Positions 52,046-61,479 of a DNA stretch of 64,000 bases are shown here, one piece after another (within the stretch, counting starts at the first letter, position 1; each line of letters opens with the position of its first letter). The stretch lies in NCBI GenBank assembly GCA_026129465.1, contig JAHCIA010000001.1, forward strand, positions 2,431,964 through 2,495,963, in the 5' to 3' direction. The position numbers were made by a program, and so were the translations under genes. The stretch comes from Flavobacteriales bacterium. GTDB taxonomy: Bacteria; Bacteroidota; Bacteroidia; Flavobacteriales_F; PHOS-HE28. Below the pieces are notes generated by a model. That model had not been told where the DNA came from and ran no database searches. It was given only the letters and a program-made list of their open reading frames with translations.

Positions 52046-53754
52046 ATACGGACAAGGCGCTCCTTGATGTGCGCGACCTGAACGTGCGCTTCGGCGACAG
52101 CGTCGTGGTGGACGATGTGTCCTTCACGCTGAAGGCCGGGGAGTGCCTGGGCCTGGTGGGCGCCAGCGGCAGCGGAAAAAGTGTCACGGCCCTCGCATTG
52201 ATGGGTCTGCTGGACCAGCGTCACGCCGCGGTGCGCGGACAAGCGTCGCTCACCACACCCGAAGGCGAAGTGGACCTGCTGGCCCTGCCGCAGGAAGCCC
52301 TGCGCCGCTTGTGCGGCCGCCACATCGCCATGGTCTTCCAGGAGCCGATGACCGCACTGGACCCGGTGTACAGCGTGGGCGAGCAGGTGGCCGAGTCGCT
52401 GCGCTGGCACCTGCGCATGGACCGCACCGCCGCGCGGCGTCGCGTGGTGGAACTCTTCCGCGAAGTGCTGCTGCCGGATCCCGAAGCGCTCTACGACCGC
52501 TATCCGCATCAACTCAGCGGCGGCCAGAAACAGCGCGTGGTCATCGCGCTGGCGCTGGCCTGCGAACCCGCTGTGCTCATCTGCGACGAACCCACCACCG
52601 CACTCGATGTGCTGGTGCAACGCGAGATCATCGACCTGCTGAAGCTGCTGCAACGCGACCGCCGGATGGGCATGCTCTTCATCACGCACGACCTCGGCGT
52701 GGTGCGCGAACTGGCGCAACGCGCGCTGGTGATGCGGCACGGCCGTGTGGTGGAAAGCGCGGAGGTCGGCACGCTCTTCAGCGCGCCGCGACATCCATAC
52801 ACGCGCGGCCTCATCGCCTGCAGGCCCGACCCCACGCGTCATCCCGAGCGGCTGCCCACCGTGGAGGAATTCCTCGCTCACGAAGGCGCCGCGCCCGCGC
52901 ATGGCCAGCGCTCCGCGGCCGATCGCGCGGAGCGCTTGGGATCGCTGCGCGCACAGCCACCGCTGTTGGAGGTGGAGGCGCTGAACAAGAGCTATCCCGG
53001 TGAGCGCGGCCTCTTCCGCCGACCCAGGCCCGATGCGCACATCCTGCACGACATCTCCTTCCGTGTGCATCCTGGCGAAACGCTCGGCATCGTCGGTGGC
53101 AGCGGCAGCGGCAAGACCACCCTGGGCCGCAGCATCCTGCGCCTGATCGAGCCGGGCAGCGGACGTGTGCGTTACGACGGCCGGGAACTGACCACGCTCG
53201 CCGCGGACGACATGCGCCGCCTCCGCCGCGAGCTGCAGATCATCTTCCAGGACCCTTACTCCTCGCTCAACCCGCGCATCACCGTGGGGGGCGCCATCGC
53301 CGAGGCCATGCGTGTGCACGGCATCGGCCGCGATGACGGGGATCGGCGCGGTCGCATCACCGCGTTGTTGGAACGCGTCGGTCTGGAGGCCGCGCACTAC
53401 GACCGTTTCCCACACCAGTTCAGCGGCGGGCAACGGCAGCGCATCGTCATCGCGCGCGCCATCGCGCTGGAGCCCCGCTTGATCGTGTGCGACGAAAGCG
53501 TGGCGGCACTGGACGTGAGTGTGCAGGCGCAGGTGCTCAACCTGCTGAACGACCTGAAGGAGGAGAAGGGCCTCACCTACCTCTTCATCAGTCACGACCT
53601 CAACGTGGTGAAGTATTTCTGCGACCGCATCCTGGTGCTGGAGCAGGGCCGGCTGGTGGAATGGGGCCCGGCGGACGAGGTGTATGGAAACCCGCAGGCG
53701 GCGTACACGAAGAAGTTGATCGCCGCGATCCCGGGAGCTTCCCCCGGGCCTTGA
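52042..53754 (+). CDS. Fused double ABC ATPase of the dipeptide/nickel type (DppD-DppF)
   Basis: A 570-residue protein with two complete nucleotide-binding domains. Domain 1: Walker A GASGSGKS (about 40), signature LSGGQKQRV (about 158) and Walker B AVLICDEPTTALD. A short oligopeptide-type linker (RHPYTRGLIACRPDP) follows. Domain 2: Walker A GGSGSGKTT (about 350), signature FSGGQRQRIV and LIVCDESVAALD. Fusions of this kind power Dpp/Opp/Gsi importers, but no permease or binding protein is in this window. The GTG start at 52042 overlaps the exonuclease stop; the longer upstream frame is a shadow. Confidence 0.92.
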   Translation: MNTDKALLDVRDLNVRFGDSVVVDDVSFTLKAGECLGLVGASGSGKSVTALALMGLLDQRHAAVRGQASLTTPEGEVDLLALPQEALRRLCGRHIAMVFQEPMTALDPVYSVGEQVAESLRWHLRMDRTAARRRVVELFREVLLPDPEALYDRYPHQLSGGQKQRVVIALALACEPAVLICDEPTTALDVLVQREIIDLLKLLQRDRRMGMLFITHDLGVVRELAQRALVMRHGRVVESAEVGTLFSAPRHPYTRGLIACRPDPTRHPERLPTVEEFLAHEGAAPAHGQRSAADRAERLGSLRAQPPLLEVEALNKSYPGERGLFRRPRPDAHILHDISFRVHPGETLGIVGGSGSGKTTLGRSILRLIEPGSGRVRYDGRELTTLAADDMRRLRRELQIIFQDPYSSLNPRITVGGAIAEAMRVHGIGRDDGDRRGRITALLERVGLEAAHYDRFPHQFSGGQRQRIVIARAIALEPRLIVCDESVAALDVSVQAQVLNLLNDLKEEKGLTYLFISHDLNVVKYFCDRILVLEQGRLVEWGPADEVYGNPQAAYTKKLIAAIPGASPGP

Positions 53755-53766
53755 AGCGCCCCTGCC

Positions 53767-55617
53767 CTACTCCTCCTGGAAGGTGCGGACCACCTCGATG
53801 GTAAGACCGCGCAACAAGAAGGGCTTCTTGCCGATGTTCCAGATATAAAGTTTGTTGAAGGTACCGGCCGAGCGGGGTGGGATACGGTATCGGTGCTCAA
53901 ATGCGCCATCGCCAATGGCACTCGACCGGTAGCCCACTGAACCAGCCGGATGGTCCTCTGAAAAGACCAATTGTGCCCCCCCCGCACCATCGGGCCAGGA
54001 CACTTCGCCACGGATCACCAGGTCGGCGAAGCTCATGCCCACCTCCTCCAGGTCAAGCCCCGTGATCTCGAGGGGATACTCCACCCCGGGAAAACACAAC
54101 TCCTCTGGCGCACAAGACATCGTATCCGCCCGCACTCCTTCCACACCGCGCTGGACGAGCCCCATCAACAAGGTGTCCAACGTTTTCCAGCGTCTTCCAC
54201 GTCCATGCTCGAAGATGTTGACCTCCATGGCCCGGCCGTTGAGCCGCACCATATGCTCCTTGGGCACCAGCGTGGCCATAAGCCGCAGGGTACTATCGGA
54301 CAGCATGTCCTCCAAGGAACGATCGACCTCACTGGGTCCGAAGTGCGCATCCCAAACAAGCCGATCTCCAGGGCCGAACCTTTGGAATCCCGGCCAACAC
54401 TGCGATACGCGCTCCATGTCGAAGGGGTCGAGACCGCTGCGATAGGCGACGTATGGGTGGAAGACGATGGTCCTGCCCTTGGGCAAAGGCATGGTGGCCA
54501 AATGATCGCCGCAGCGGTCCAGAAACTCCAATTCGGCATGCGTCGCCACGGGGATCGCCTGCTCGGCTTGAAAGGCGCGGACGCCATAGAAGGTGTATGG
54601 CAGGATGAATGCCCATGAAGCCAGGTGGATCCGCCATCCCGGCCCTGTCCACAAAGCCACTGCGCGAGACACGGTCCACACCGCGAAGAGCGCGAACAAT
54701 GGCACCGCGGTGGCCAGCACGCGCACCAGGCCCAAGGAACCCTTCAGGCCCTTCCACCAAAGAATGGAATGCAGCAAGGCGATGCACAGCGCAGGCAACA
54801 GGGCCACCACGATGAGCAAGCGCAACATCGGCCGCTCTTCCGCCTTGCGCCACCACAACAGGGCTGAGACAGGCATTGCGAGCGCAAGGACCCACAACAG
54901 CGGGCCGCCGAGGATCTGTTCGCGGCGTTGCCAGAAGTGGTCCAGATCGCCACTGCCATAGATGTCCGCCGCGCCGACGTATGGGTCCCGGTGGAAATAC
55001 CACAGCGCATCATTGAAGTGGAACGCGCCCAGGGCGCCATAGACCAAGTGGCCGAGAAGCAGCCAGGGCAGGGCGCGCCATTGGCGGTGCCAGGCCAGCC
55101 AAAGCAGCACCGCAGGCACGAAGGCGACATACTCAGGACGCGTAAAGGGCATTAAGGAGGCGATAGCTGAGGCGAGCACAGGGCGCCGATCGGCCAGTGC
55201 GCGCACCACCAGCACGGCGAGCAGGCCGAAGAGGATCTCGGTCATGCCCGCGAGTACCATGGTGCCGTAGACCGGCGCCAGCAACAAGGCGGGCGGATAG
55301 AGCCAGCTCGCCAGTGCACCCGCGCGACGGAGGATCCCGTCGGCTGCCCAGCAGGTGGCAGCGAAACACAGCGCATTGAAAAGCGCCATGCCCCAATGGC
55401 CCAGCTGCGCGAAGGGGGAGGCGAGCAGGGTGAAGAGCGGCTTGCCCCAGTGGTCGAGGTACAACTCCGGATGCTTCCACGAGAAGCGCGCGATCTGGTA
55501 GTGCTGGATCCCGTCGCCGGCTTCCAGGATGCCCTCTGAAAGCAGCCGGACGACCACGGCCGCAGCGGCCCACAGCACCCACCAGACGGGGGGTCCAACA
55601 GCGTGGCGGCTTTCCAT
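53767..55617 (-). CDS. Multi-spanning glycosyltransferase-like membrane protein with extracytoplasmic C-terminus
   Basis: A 616-residue protein. The first 400 residues form about 10-11 membrane helices; near the start GDGIQHYQIARFSWKHPELYLDHWG has the acidic-loop look of GT-C glycosyltransferases (mannosyltransferase type), and MPFTRPEYVAFVPAVLLW is a further GT-C-like segment. The last 220 residues are soluble and beta-rich. No precise family is recognised. It heads a block of similar proteins and is divergent from the next one. Start MESRHAVGPP at 55617. It ends 13 bases from the convergent ABC gene. Confidence 0.7.
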   Translation of the reverse strand: MESRHAVGPPVWWVLWAAAAVVVRLLSEGILEAGDGIQHYQIARFSWKHPELYLDHWGKPLFTLLASPFAQLGHWGMALFNALCFAATCWAADGILRRAGALASWLYPPALLLAPVYGTMVLAGMTEILFGLLAVLVVRALADRRPVLASAIASLMPFTRPEYVAFVPAVLLWLAWHRQWRALPWLLLGHLVYGALGAFHFNDALWYFHRDPYVGAADIYGSGDLDHFWQRREQILGGPLLWVLALAMPVSALLWWRKAEERPMLRLLIVVALLPALCIALLHSILWWKGLKGSLGLVRVLATAVPLFALFAVWTVSRAVALWTGPGWRIHLASWAFILPYTFYGVRAFQAEQAIPVATHAELEFLDRCGDHLATMPLPKGRTIVFHPYVAYRSGLDPFDMERVSQCWPGFQRFGPGDRLVWDAHFGPSEVDRSLEDMLSDSTLRLMATLVPKEHMVRLNGRAMEVNIFEHGRGRRWKTLDTLLMGLVQRGVEGVRADTMSCAPEELCFPGVEYPLEITGLDLEEVGMSFADLVIRGEVSWPDGAGGAQLVFSEDHPAGSVGYRSSAIGDGAFEHRYRIPPRSAGTFNKLYIWNIGKKPFLLRGLTIEVVRTFQEE

Positions 55618-55665
55618 GCTCGGCCAAAGATGGCGTTCTTTGGGCGGCCTGCCAGGCCCTCTCCC

Positions 55666-56964
55666 ATGGTCACATTCCTGCGATCCCTCCAGCGACAGGG
55701 CATGCCGAATGCCGAATGGGTGCTGGCCATCCTGCTCTTCGTGGTAACGGCGCGCACCGGCTACCTGGTGAACACGCATCACCTAAGTACCATGCTCACA
55801 CACGGCAGCGACCCCTGGGGCTACTACCAGTTCCTGCCCGCGCTCTTCGGCACTCACGACTGGTCCATGCTGCCATGGACGCATCATCTGGAGAATGGCA
55901 AAGGTCTGAGCATGTTCACCATCGGTGTGGCGTTGATGCAACTGCCCTTCTTTCTGATCGGCGCCTCGTGGGCCGCTCTATCCGGGCAGACCGCGGACGG
56001 TTATTCGCATCCCTTCGCCATCATGCACTTCATCGGCGCGGCCTATTACCTGGCAGCCGGATGCCACCTGCTCTTCCATGCCCTGCGCCGCCTGGTGGGC
56101 AGGCCGCTCGCGCTGCTCACCCCCATGCTGCTCTACGGTGCAACCAATCTCTTCTTCTACAGCACCTGGCAGCCGGGCATGTCGCATGTGTATGCCTTCT
56201 TCCTCTTCGCTGGCCTGCTGTATCTCACCCTGCGCATGCTGGCAAGACCCACGCCGGGTGCGCTGTTCCTGCTGATCGTCTGCGGCGGCATGGTGGTGCT
56301 GATCCGGCAGTTGAACATCATCGCCCTGCTGCTGCCCCTGTTCCTGGGCAGCGCACGGCCTTGGGAAGCACTGCGTATCCGGCTCGGCTGGCTGCGCGCC
56401 CACCCCATCGCGGCCGGTGCCGGCGTGTTGGTGGTGGCGCTGCTGTTCGTGCCACAGTTCCTCTATTGGAAGCACATCACGGGTGAATGGTTCGTCTTCA
56501 CCTACGGCAAGAAGGGCGAGGGATTCAACTGGACCGAACCGCACCTGCTCGATGTGCTCCTAAGCCACCAGAATGGTTGGTTCATCTACACCCCGCTCAT
56601 GGCGATCACCATGGTGGCACTGTTGATCGGCGCCTTGCGCGGCCTGCCCCACATGCGGCTGGTTCTGCTGACCTGGGTCCTGGCTTGGTACATCTACGCC
56701 AGTTGGTGGAGTTGGTGGCTTGGGGGCTCTTTCGGCCACCGTGGCTTCATCGAATACTATGCCTTCCTGGCCATTCCCCTGGCCGTGGGCCTGAAGTGGT
56801 TATGGTCGCACGGCCCACGGTGGCGCTGGCTTTCGTACCTGCCACTTTACCTGCTGGTGTTCATCAACATCCGGCTCAGCAAGCTCTACATCTGGCCGTG
56901 GGAAGGACCTGACTGGAACTGGGACCGGCTCATCGAGGTATGGCTAGAGATCCCCAGTTTCTGA
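55666..56964 (+). CDS. Multi-spanning glycosyltransferase-like membrane protein A
   Basis: A 432-residue protein with about 11 helices. The first outer loop (THGSDPWGYYQFLPALFGTHDW) carries Asp residues as in GT-C enzymes. GWFIYTPLMAITMV and SWWSWWLGGSFGHRGFIEYYAFLAIPL are shared, in sense and spacing, with the minus-strand protein at 58840 (GWLLYTPLMLFAVL; WTNWWYAESFGSRAMVGSYAVMVLPL), so the two are paralogues. Sugar donor and acceptor unknown. The chosen ATG at 55666 gives a short basic lead. The next gene starts seven bases after its stop. Confidence 0.75.
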   Translation: MVTFLRSLQRQGMPNAEWVLAILLFVVTARTGYLVNTHHLSTMLTHGSDPWGYYQFLPALFGTHDWSMLPWTHHLENGKGLSMFTIGVALMQLPFFLIGASWAALSGQTADGYSHPFAIMHFIGAAYYLAAGCHLLFHALRRLVGRPLALLTPMLLYGATNLFFYSTWQPGMSHVYAFFLFAGLLYLTLRMLARPTPGALFLLIVCGGMVVLIRQLNIIALLLPLFLGSARPWEALRIRLGWLRAHPIAAGAGVLVVALLFVPQFLYWKHITGEWFVFTYGKKGEGFNWTEPHLLDVLLSHQNGWFIYTPLMAITMVALLIGALRGLPHMRLVLLTWVLAWYIYASWWSWWLGGSFGHRGFIEYYAFLAIPLAVGLKWLWSHGPRWRWLSYLPLYLLVFINIRLSKLYIWPWEGPDWNWDRLIEVWLEIPSF

Positions 56965-56970
56965 AGAACC

Positions 56971-58743
56971 ATGTTGAACTTCCTCCGAAGCGTCCACCGC
57001 CGTGATGTGCTGCTCCTCATGCTGGCCGCGCTGATCGTGCGGCTGGCCATGTTGCCTTGGGCGCGTACCGTGCAGGCCGATGCCGTGAGCCGGATCCATA
57101 TCGCCTACGAGTGGCTCCTTGACCCCCACTACATCAAGGAGGGCTACTGGGGACCTCTGCACCACTACTTGAACGCACTCTTCATGTTGGTGCTGCCGGG
57201 CAAAACGGCCGGACCGTTGGCGCTCAACCTGCTCTGCGTCACCCTCACGGTGATCCCGCTCTACGGCTTCACGCGCAACGTCTTCGGTTCGCGGCGTGGT
57301 GCAGTGCTCGCCTCGCTGCTCTACGTCTTCAGCCCCATCGTGCTTTGGACCAGCATGCAGGCCCTCTCTGAAGTGTCCTATGGGTTCTTCCTGGCCATGG
57401 CGATCTATGCTTTGTCCTCGCCACCGCAGCATGGCCAGAACTACCGGGGCATGATCCTCGGCGGCCTGCTGATCACCTGTGCCGCCGCGCTGCGCTACGA
57501 GGCTTGGGTGATCATCGCCACGTTGACCTTGGTGGTGTTCCTGCTGCGCGGCTGGCGCCATACGGTGGTGTTCTGGCTCTGCGCCATGATCTTCCCGGCC
57601 ACCTGGATGATCGGCAACTGGGCGGCCTTCGGCGATCCGCTGTACAGCGTGAACCAGAACGATGTGTGGAACATGGTGAAGGAGGGCATCAACGACGATG
57701 TGCTGCCGGTGGATCGGTTGAAGCGGACACTCTTCTTCCCGTGGTCCTTCATGCTGAATTTATCCCCCATCGTGGTGGTGATGATGCTGGCCTCCTTGGT
57801 GTACGCCATCATACGGCGAAGGCTCGCCCGCGATCAATGGGCATGGCTGATCCCGATCGTGGTGATGGTCGCAGTGTTTCTGATCAAGGCCCGGGATGGG
57901 TCGTTGATGATGCAGCACCGGTTCATTATCACCTGGCTGGTGCTGGCCCTGCCCTTCGTGGCGCTCGTGTTCCAGGGCGCGCGATGGCTGCACCTGCGCA
58001 CCGCAATGGTCATCGCTGGTCTTGTTTCGGTGATCCCCATGACATTGGTATGGGACAAGGTCGATCACACCAGGCATTTCGGCGAGGGGCGCTTCGGTCC
58101 TGCGATGGACGACCTGGTGCTGGCCTATTATCGTGAGATGGAAGTAGTGCCACGTCTGCCCGATCCGGAGACCGACGAACTGCTGGCTTTGATCAATGCC
58201 GCTGGCAAAGCCAGGCCTGGAAGTGGCTTGATCGTGGATTTCCATGGCTGGGACAAGACCTATTATCTGTTGCTGCACGCGCAGGCCAACACGATCGTTG
58301 TCGGCGGCGCCAAGCATGAAGCCTACCCCTTGCAGGAGGTGCAGAACATCACGCGCGTCCACGCCCATGGCATGATCGTTTGCAGCCGCACTGGCATGCT
58401 CAACGGTCATCTGCGACTGCGTGGGAACACGATGGAAATGGAGGGCGCGCAAGCCCCTTTGGTGATCGAGGACATGCATACGCTACGCGGTCTTCGGCTA
58501 TACAGTTACCGCGTGGCCAAGGAAGATGATCCCGAAGTGGTGGCCGCTGCCGATGAAGAACCGCACGCGGTTTTCCCTCCGGGAAAGGACGCTGAATATT
58601 TCGACCAGCAGATCCGCAGCGATGAGCGCTGGTTCAACATGGTGAAGCGACAGGCCCACTGGGAGCGCAGACCTTTGGAAGAGGTGCTGCGCGGGCATGT
58701 GGACTATCTGGTGGCCATGGAGACCCAGCAGAGGGAAGATTGA
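56971..58743 (+). CDS. Glycosyltransferase family 39-like membrane protein
   Basis: A 590-residue protein. The N-terminus has a GT-39/PMT_2 pattern: LLMLAALIVRLAMLPWARTVQADAVSRIHIAYEWL (acidic first loop), GYWGPLHHYLNALF, and LLYVFSPIVLWTSMQALSE; 9-10 helices extend to about 370. The remaining 220 residues form a soluble domain with DFHGWDKTYYLLLHAQ and EDMHTLRGLRLYSYRVA. Enzymes of this class move sugars from a polyprenol phosphate carrier on the outer face of the inner membrane. Seven bases separate it from the previous gene, so the two are co-transcribed. Confidence 0.8.
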   Translation: MLNFLRSVHRRDVLLLMLAALIVRLAMLPWARTVQADAVSRIHIAYEWLLDPHYIKEGYWGPLHHYLNALFMLVLPGKTAGPLALNLLCVTLTVIPLYGFTRNVFGSRRGAVLASLLYVFSPIVLWTSMQALSEVSYGFFLAMAIYALSSPPQHGQNYRGMILGGLLITCAAALRYEAWVIIATLTLVVFLLRGWRHTVVFWLCAMIFPATWMIGNWAAFGDPLYSVNQNDVWNMVKEGINDDVLPVDRLKRTLFFPWSFMLNLSPIVVVMMLASLVYAIIRRRLARDQWAWLIPIVVMVAVFLIKARDGSLMMQHRFIITWLVLALPFVALVFQGARWLHLRTAMVIAGLVSVIPMTLVWDKVDHTRHFGEGRFGPAMDDLVLAYYREMEVVPRLPDPETDELLALINAAGKARPGSGLIVDFHGWDKTYYLLLHAQANTIVVGGAKHEAYPLQEVQNITRVHAHGMIVCSRTGMLNGHLRLRGNTMEMEGAQAPLVIEDMHTLRGLRLYSYRVAKEDDPEVVAAADEEPHAVFPPGKDAEYFDQQIRSDERWFNMVKRQAHWERRPLEEVLRGHVDYLVAMETQQRED

Positions 58744-58839
58744 CCCGGGTCCCCTTCCGGACTACCCGCAATATGGTCCGCTCACTCTCATGCAACCCTC
58801 TGGGGGCCGATGAGAATGGCTGACGTTTCGCCATCTCCA

Positions 58840-60678
58840 TCAACGCGACCGCTCGGGCTCGAAAACACGCAGACGGGGACCCTCCACCAATATGGGTAGG
58901 GTGTCCCGGGCCCAATAGAACGCGAGAAAAAGGTCCTTGTCGCTGCGGACCACAGGTGGACGATAGTAGGTGACGACCTGGTTCCACACGCCTGGCCGCA
59001 TGCTATCGACCTCCAAGGGCTTGTCAAAGTATCCATAGCATCCGCCTTTGTGCTCCATCTGGGCCACCGCCGATCCGCGGACCGATCGGCCCAAAGGCAT
59101 GATGTTCCATGTGAGTTCAATCCAGATGTGGTCCGTTGTGGTCATCGCACCAAAGGGTATCCGCACGGCCGGGGAGAACTCCCATGGGCCGCCGAGCAAA
59201 TAGGCCTTCCTCAAGCCTGCTCCGTTGGGGTCCAACAGCAGTGTGTCCATTCCGGAAGGCTCGGTCCGCAACAAATCCCAGGACAGGGACTTGGGCAGAT
59301 AGCCGGCCATTCCCTTAGGCGGCGCATCGGCAGGGCCGGAACGATCCACAAGCAGCAGATCCTTCATCCCTTGCACCGGCTGGAGCTTGCCGAAGCCAGC
59401 CCAATATGCCCTGGCCGTCATCCGCGAGCCATGGATGACCCCCCGCATGTACTGCGCATGCTGAAGAAAATTGAAAGCGACGAGCGCGGCCAATAGCACA
59501 ATGAACCCGGTACCGGGCAGCTTGCGCCACCCGCGAGCGCGGTGCAGCAGACCAGCAAGAGGCAGGACCATGACCGCATAAGACCCCACCATGGCGCGCG
59601 ATCCAAAACTCTCGGCATACCACCAATTGGTCCAACTCGACACCAGGTAGAGGTTGAGGAGAAAGAACGAAAGGACGGGGATGAAGGCCTCATTCCAAGC
59701 ATTCCGCAGATACGCGATGCCCAAGACCGCGAATAGCATCAAAGGGGTGTACAACAACCATCCCTTGCGGAAACTGAACAGGAATGACCAAGTATGTGGT
59801 GCAAGAAGGTCCAGACCCTCTCCAGGATTGTTGTAAGGGTCGATCAGCGGTTTCCCGGTGGCGGCATACCAATAGATCGGTTGCGGCAGCACCACCAGGA
59901 ATATGACCACGGCCATGATGGACCATTGTCCCCGAAGCCGCCATATCCGCCGCAGGAAGGATCCCCTTTCATTCTCACCCCGCCAGAACAGGGGGAGCAA
60001 CAGGCACACCGCCTCGGTAGGCCGGACCAGTATGGCCAGCCCCAGAAGTATTGCCAACTTGACCGCGTTGACCAGGCGGCGGTCGTTGGTCCATACCACC
60101 GTGAAATACAGGATGCCTCCGTACAAGGAGAAGAGCAGCACATGTGGCATGCTGATCCCGTTGAGGGTCTGGTCCAACAGGTTCGTGCCCACCATCAGCA
60201 GAAACAAGGCGCAGGCTGTCGTACGGTCACAGAAGCGCCTCAGCAACACGCTGCGTAGCGCCAGAATGCCCAGTAGCAGATGGATCAGGATGCCCGCATG
60301 TATGGCCCGTTGATAGGGCATGGAATAACCGTCCGCAGGCTGGCCACCGAGCATGGCCATTCCATGCCCCAACAAGAACCACGGGGACCAGATCACCGCC
60401 TGCCCCATGGGATAGCGGATCACCCTGCTACCATCCGGGTAATGCGACAACTGATACAGATCCGGCGATGCGGACCACTTCTCCCGGGCCTCCTCGACCC
60501 ACTGCAGGTCCTTCAGTAAAGGATCGTTCTCGATGAACGCGGCGGGCAGATACAGGTGGTAGCCGAAAACATCCCAAGCGAACAGTTCTCCGTGCTGCCG
60601 CCACAAGCTGCCTGCCACTAGGACCAGCCATAGGGATACCACCAAAAGAAAAGAAGGAGAGCGGAGGGGGATCCGCAT
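58840..60678 (-). CDS. Multi-spanning glycosyltransferase-like membrane protein B
   Basis: A 612-residue protein, paralogue of the one at 55666. About 11 helices are followed by a soluble C-terminal domain of about 190 residues. The first loop is WDVFGYHLYLPAAFIENDPLLKDLQW with acidic residues as expected for GT-C enzymes. TNLLDQTLNGISMPHVLLF and ILVRPTEAVCLLLPLFW lie in the mid part. The start at 60678 (MRIPLRSPSF) gives a standard first helix; the frame stays open far upstream through the shadow of holB and is cut there. It is likely co-transcribed with the GT2 gene, which ends eight bases ahead. Confidence 0.75.
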   Translation of the reverse strand: MRIPLRSPSFLLVVSLWLVLVAGSLWRQHGELFAWDVFGYHLYLPAAFIENDPLLKDLQWVEEAREKWSASPDLYQLSHYPDGSRVIRYPMGQAVIWSPWFLLGHGMAMLGGQPADGYSMPYQRAIHAGILIHLLLGILALRSVLLRRFCDRTTACALFLLMVGTNLLDQTLNGISMPHVLLFSLYGGILYFTVVWTNDRRLVNAVKLAILLGLAILVRPTEAVCLLLPLFWRGENERGSFLRRIWRLRGQWSIMAVVIFLVVLPQPIYWYAATGKPLIDPYNNPGEGLDLLAPHTWSFLFSFRKGWLLYTPLMLFAVLGIAYLRNAWNEAFIPVLSFFLLNLYLVSSWTNWWYAESFGSRAMVGSYAVMVLPLAGLLHRARGWRKLPGTGFIVLLAALVAFNFLQHAQYMRGVIHGSRMTARAYWAGFGKLQPVQGMKDLLLVDRSGPADAPPKGMAGYLPKSLSWDLLRTEPSGMDTLLLDPNGAGLRKAYLLGGPWEFSPAVRIPFGAMTTTDHIWIELTWNIMPLGRSVRGSAVAQMEHKGGCYGYFDKPLEVDSMRPGVWNQVVTYYRPPVVRSDKDLFLAFYWARDTLPILVEGPRLRVFEPERSR

Positions 60679-60686
60679 GGCGATCG

Positions 60687-61400
60687 CTAAAGCCCGTACT
60701 TCATGATGCACCAGATCGCGCGGAAGCCGTCCTTCCAGCCGATCTTCTTGCCCTCGGCGTAGGTGCGCCCGTAGTAGCTGATGCCCACCTCGTAGATCCG
60801 TATGCCCGGCACGCGCGCCAGCTTGGCCGTGACCTCGGGCTCGAAACCGAAGCGCTTCTCTTGCAGCTTCAAACCTTTGGCGACGTCGCTCCGGATCAGC
60901 TTGTAGCAGGTCTCCATGTCCGTCAGGTTCAAGTTGTTGAACGCGTTGGACAGGAAGGTGAGGAACTTGTTGCCGATGCTGTGCCAGAAGAAGAGGATGC
61001 GGTGCGGGTGGTGGCCCATGAAGCGCGATCCGTAGACCACATCGGCGAAACCTTCCAGCACGGGGCGCAGCAGGTCGTTGTATTCGCGCGGGTCGTACTC
61101 CAGGTCGGCGTCCTGGACAAGCAGGTATTCGCCAGTGGCCTCCAGAATGCCGCGATGTATGGCCGCGCCCTTGCCCATGTTCCTCGGCTGCTGGAAGAAT
61201 TTGATCCCCATCTCCGGATGCGCCGCCATGTAGCGCTCCACGGCCTGCACGGTGCCGTCCTTCGATCCGTCGTTGACGATCACCACCTCCTTGGCGATGC
61301 CGTTGACCAGTTCCACCGCCCGGACCTTGTCCAGGATCAGGTGGATGGTGCGCTCCTCGTTGTAGGCGGGAATGATGATCGATAGGGTGCGGACGTCCAT
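60687..61400 (-). CDS. Polyprenol-phosphate sugar synthase (Dpm1-like family 2 glycosyltransferase)
   Basis: A 237-residue GT-A enzyme: [38 protein letters not shown], the metal-binding [14 protein letters not shown] (Asp-x-Asp near 93-95) and [14 protein letters not shown]. This is the layout of dolichol/undecaprenol-phosphate mannosyl or glucosyl transferases without membrane helices. It would charge a polyprenol with a sugar for the GT-C-like proteins around it. Start [10 protein letters not shown] at 61400; the longer frame runs into holB on the other strand. Confidence 0.9.
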   Translation of the reverse strand: MDVRTLSIIIPAYNEERTIHLILDKVRAVELVNGIAKEVVIVNDGSKDGTVQAVERYMAAHPEMGIKFFQQPRNMGKGAAIHRGILEATGEYLLVQDADLEYDPREYNDLLRPVLEGFADVVYGSRFMGHHPHRILFFWHSIGNKFLTFLSNAFNNLNLTDMETCYKLIRSDVAKGLKLQEKRFGFEPEVTAKLARVPGIRIYEVGISYYGRTYAEGKKIGWKDGFRAIWCIMKYGL

Positions 61401-61479
61401 GGGCGATGGCGACGAAGATATCCGGTGGCGGCAAGCGGCGCATGGTCGTGCGGCGTTGCGCAACTTCGCATCCCCGCCC

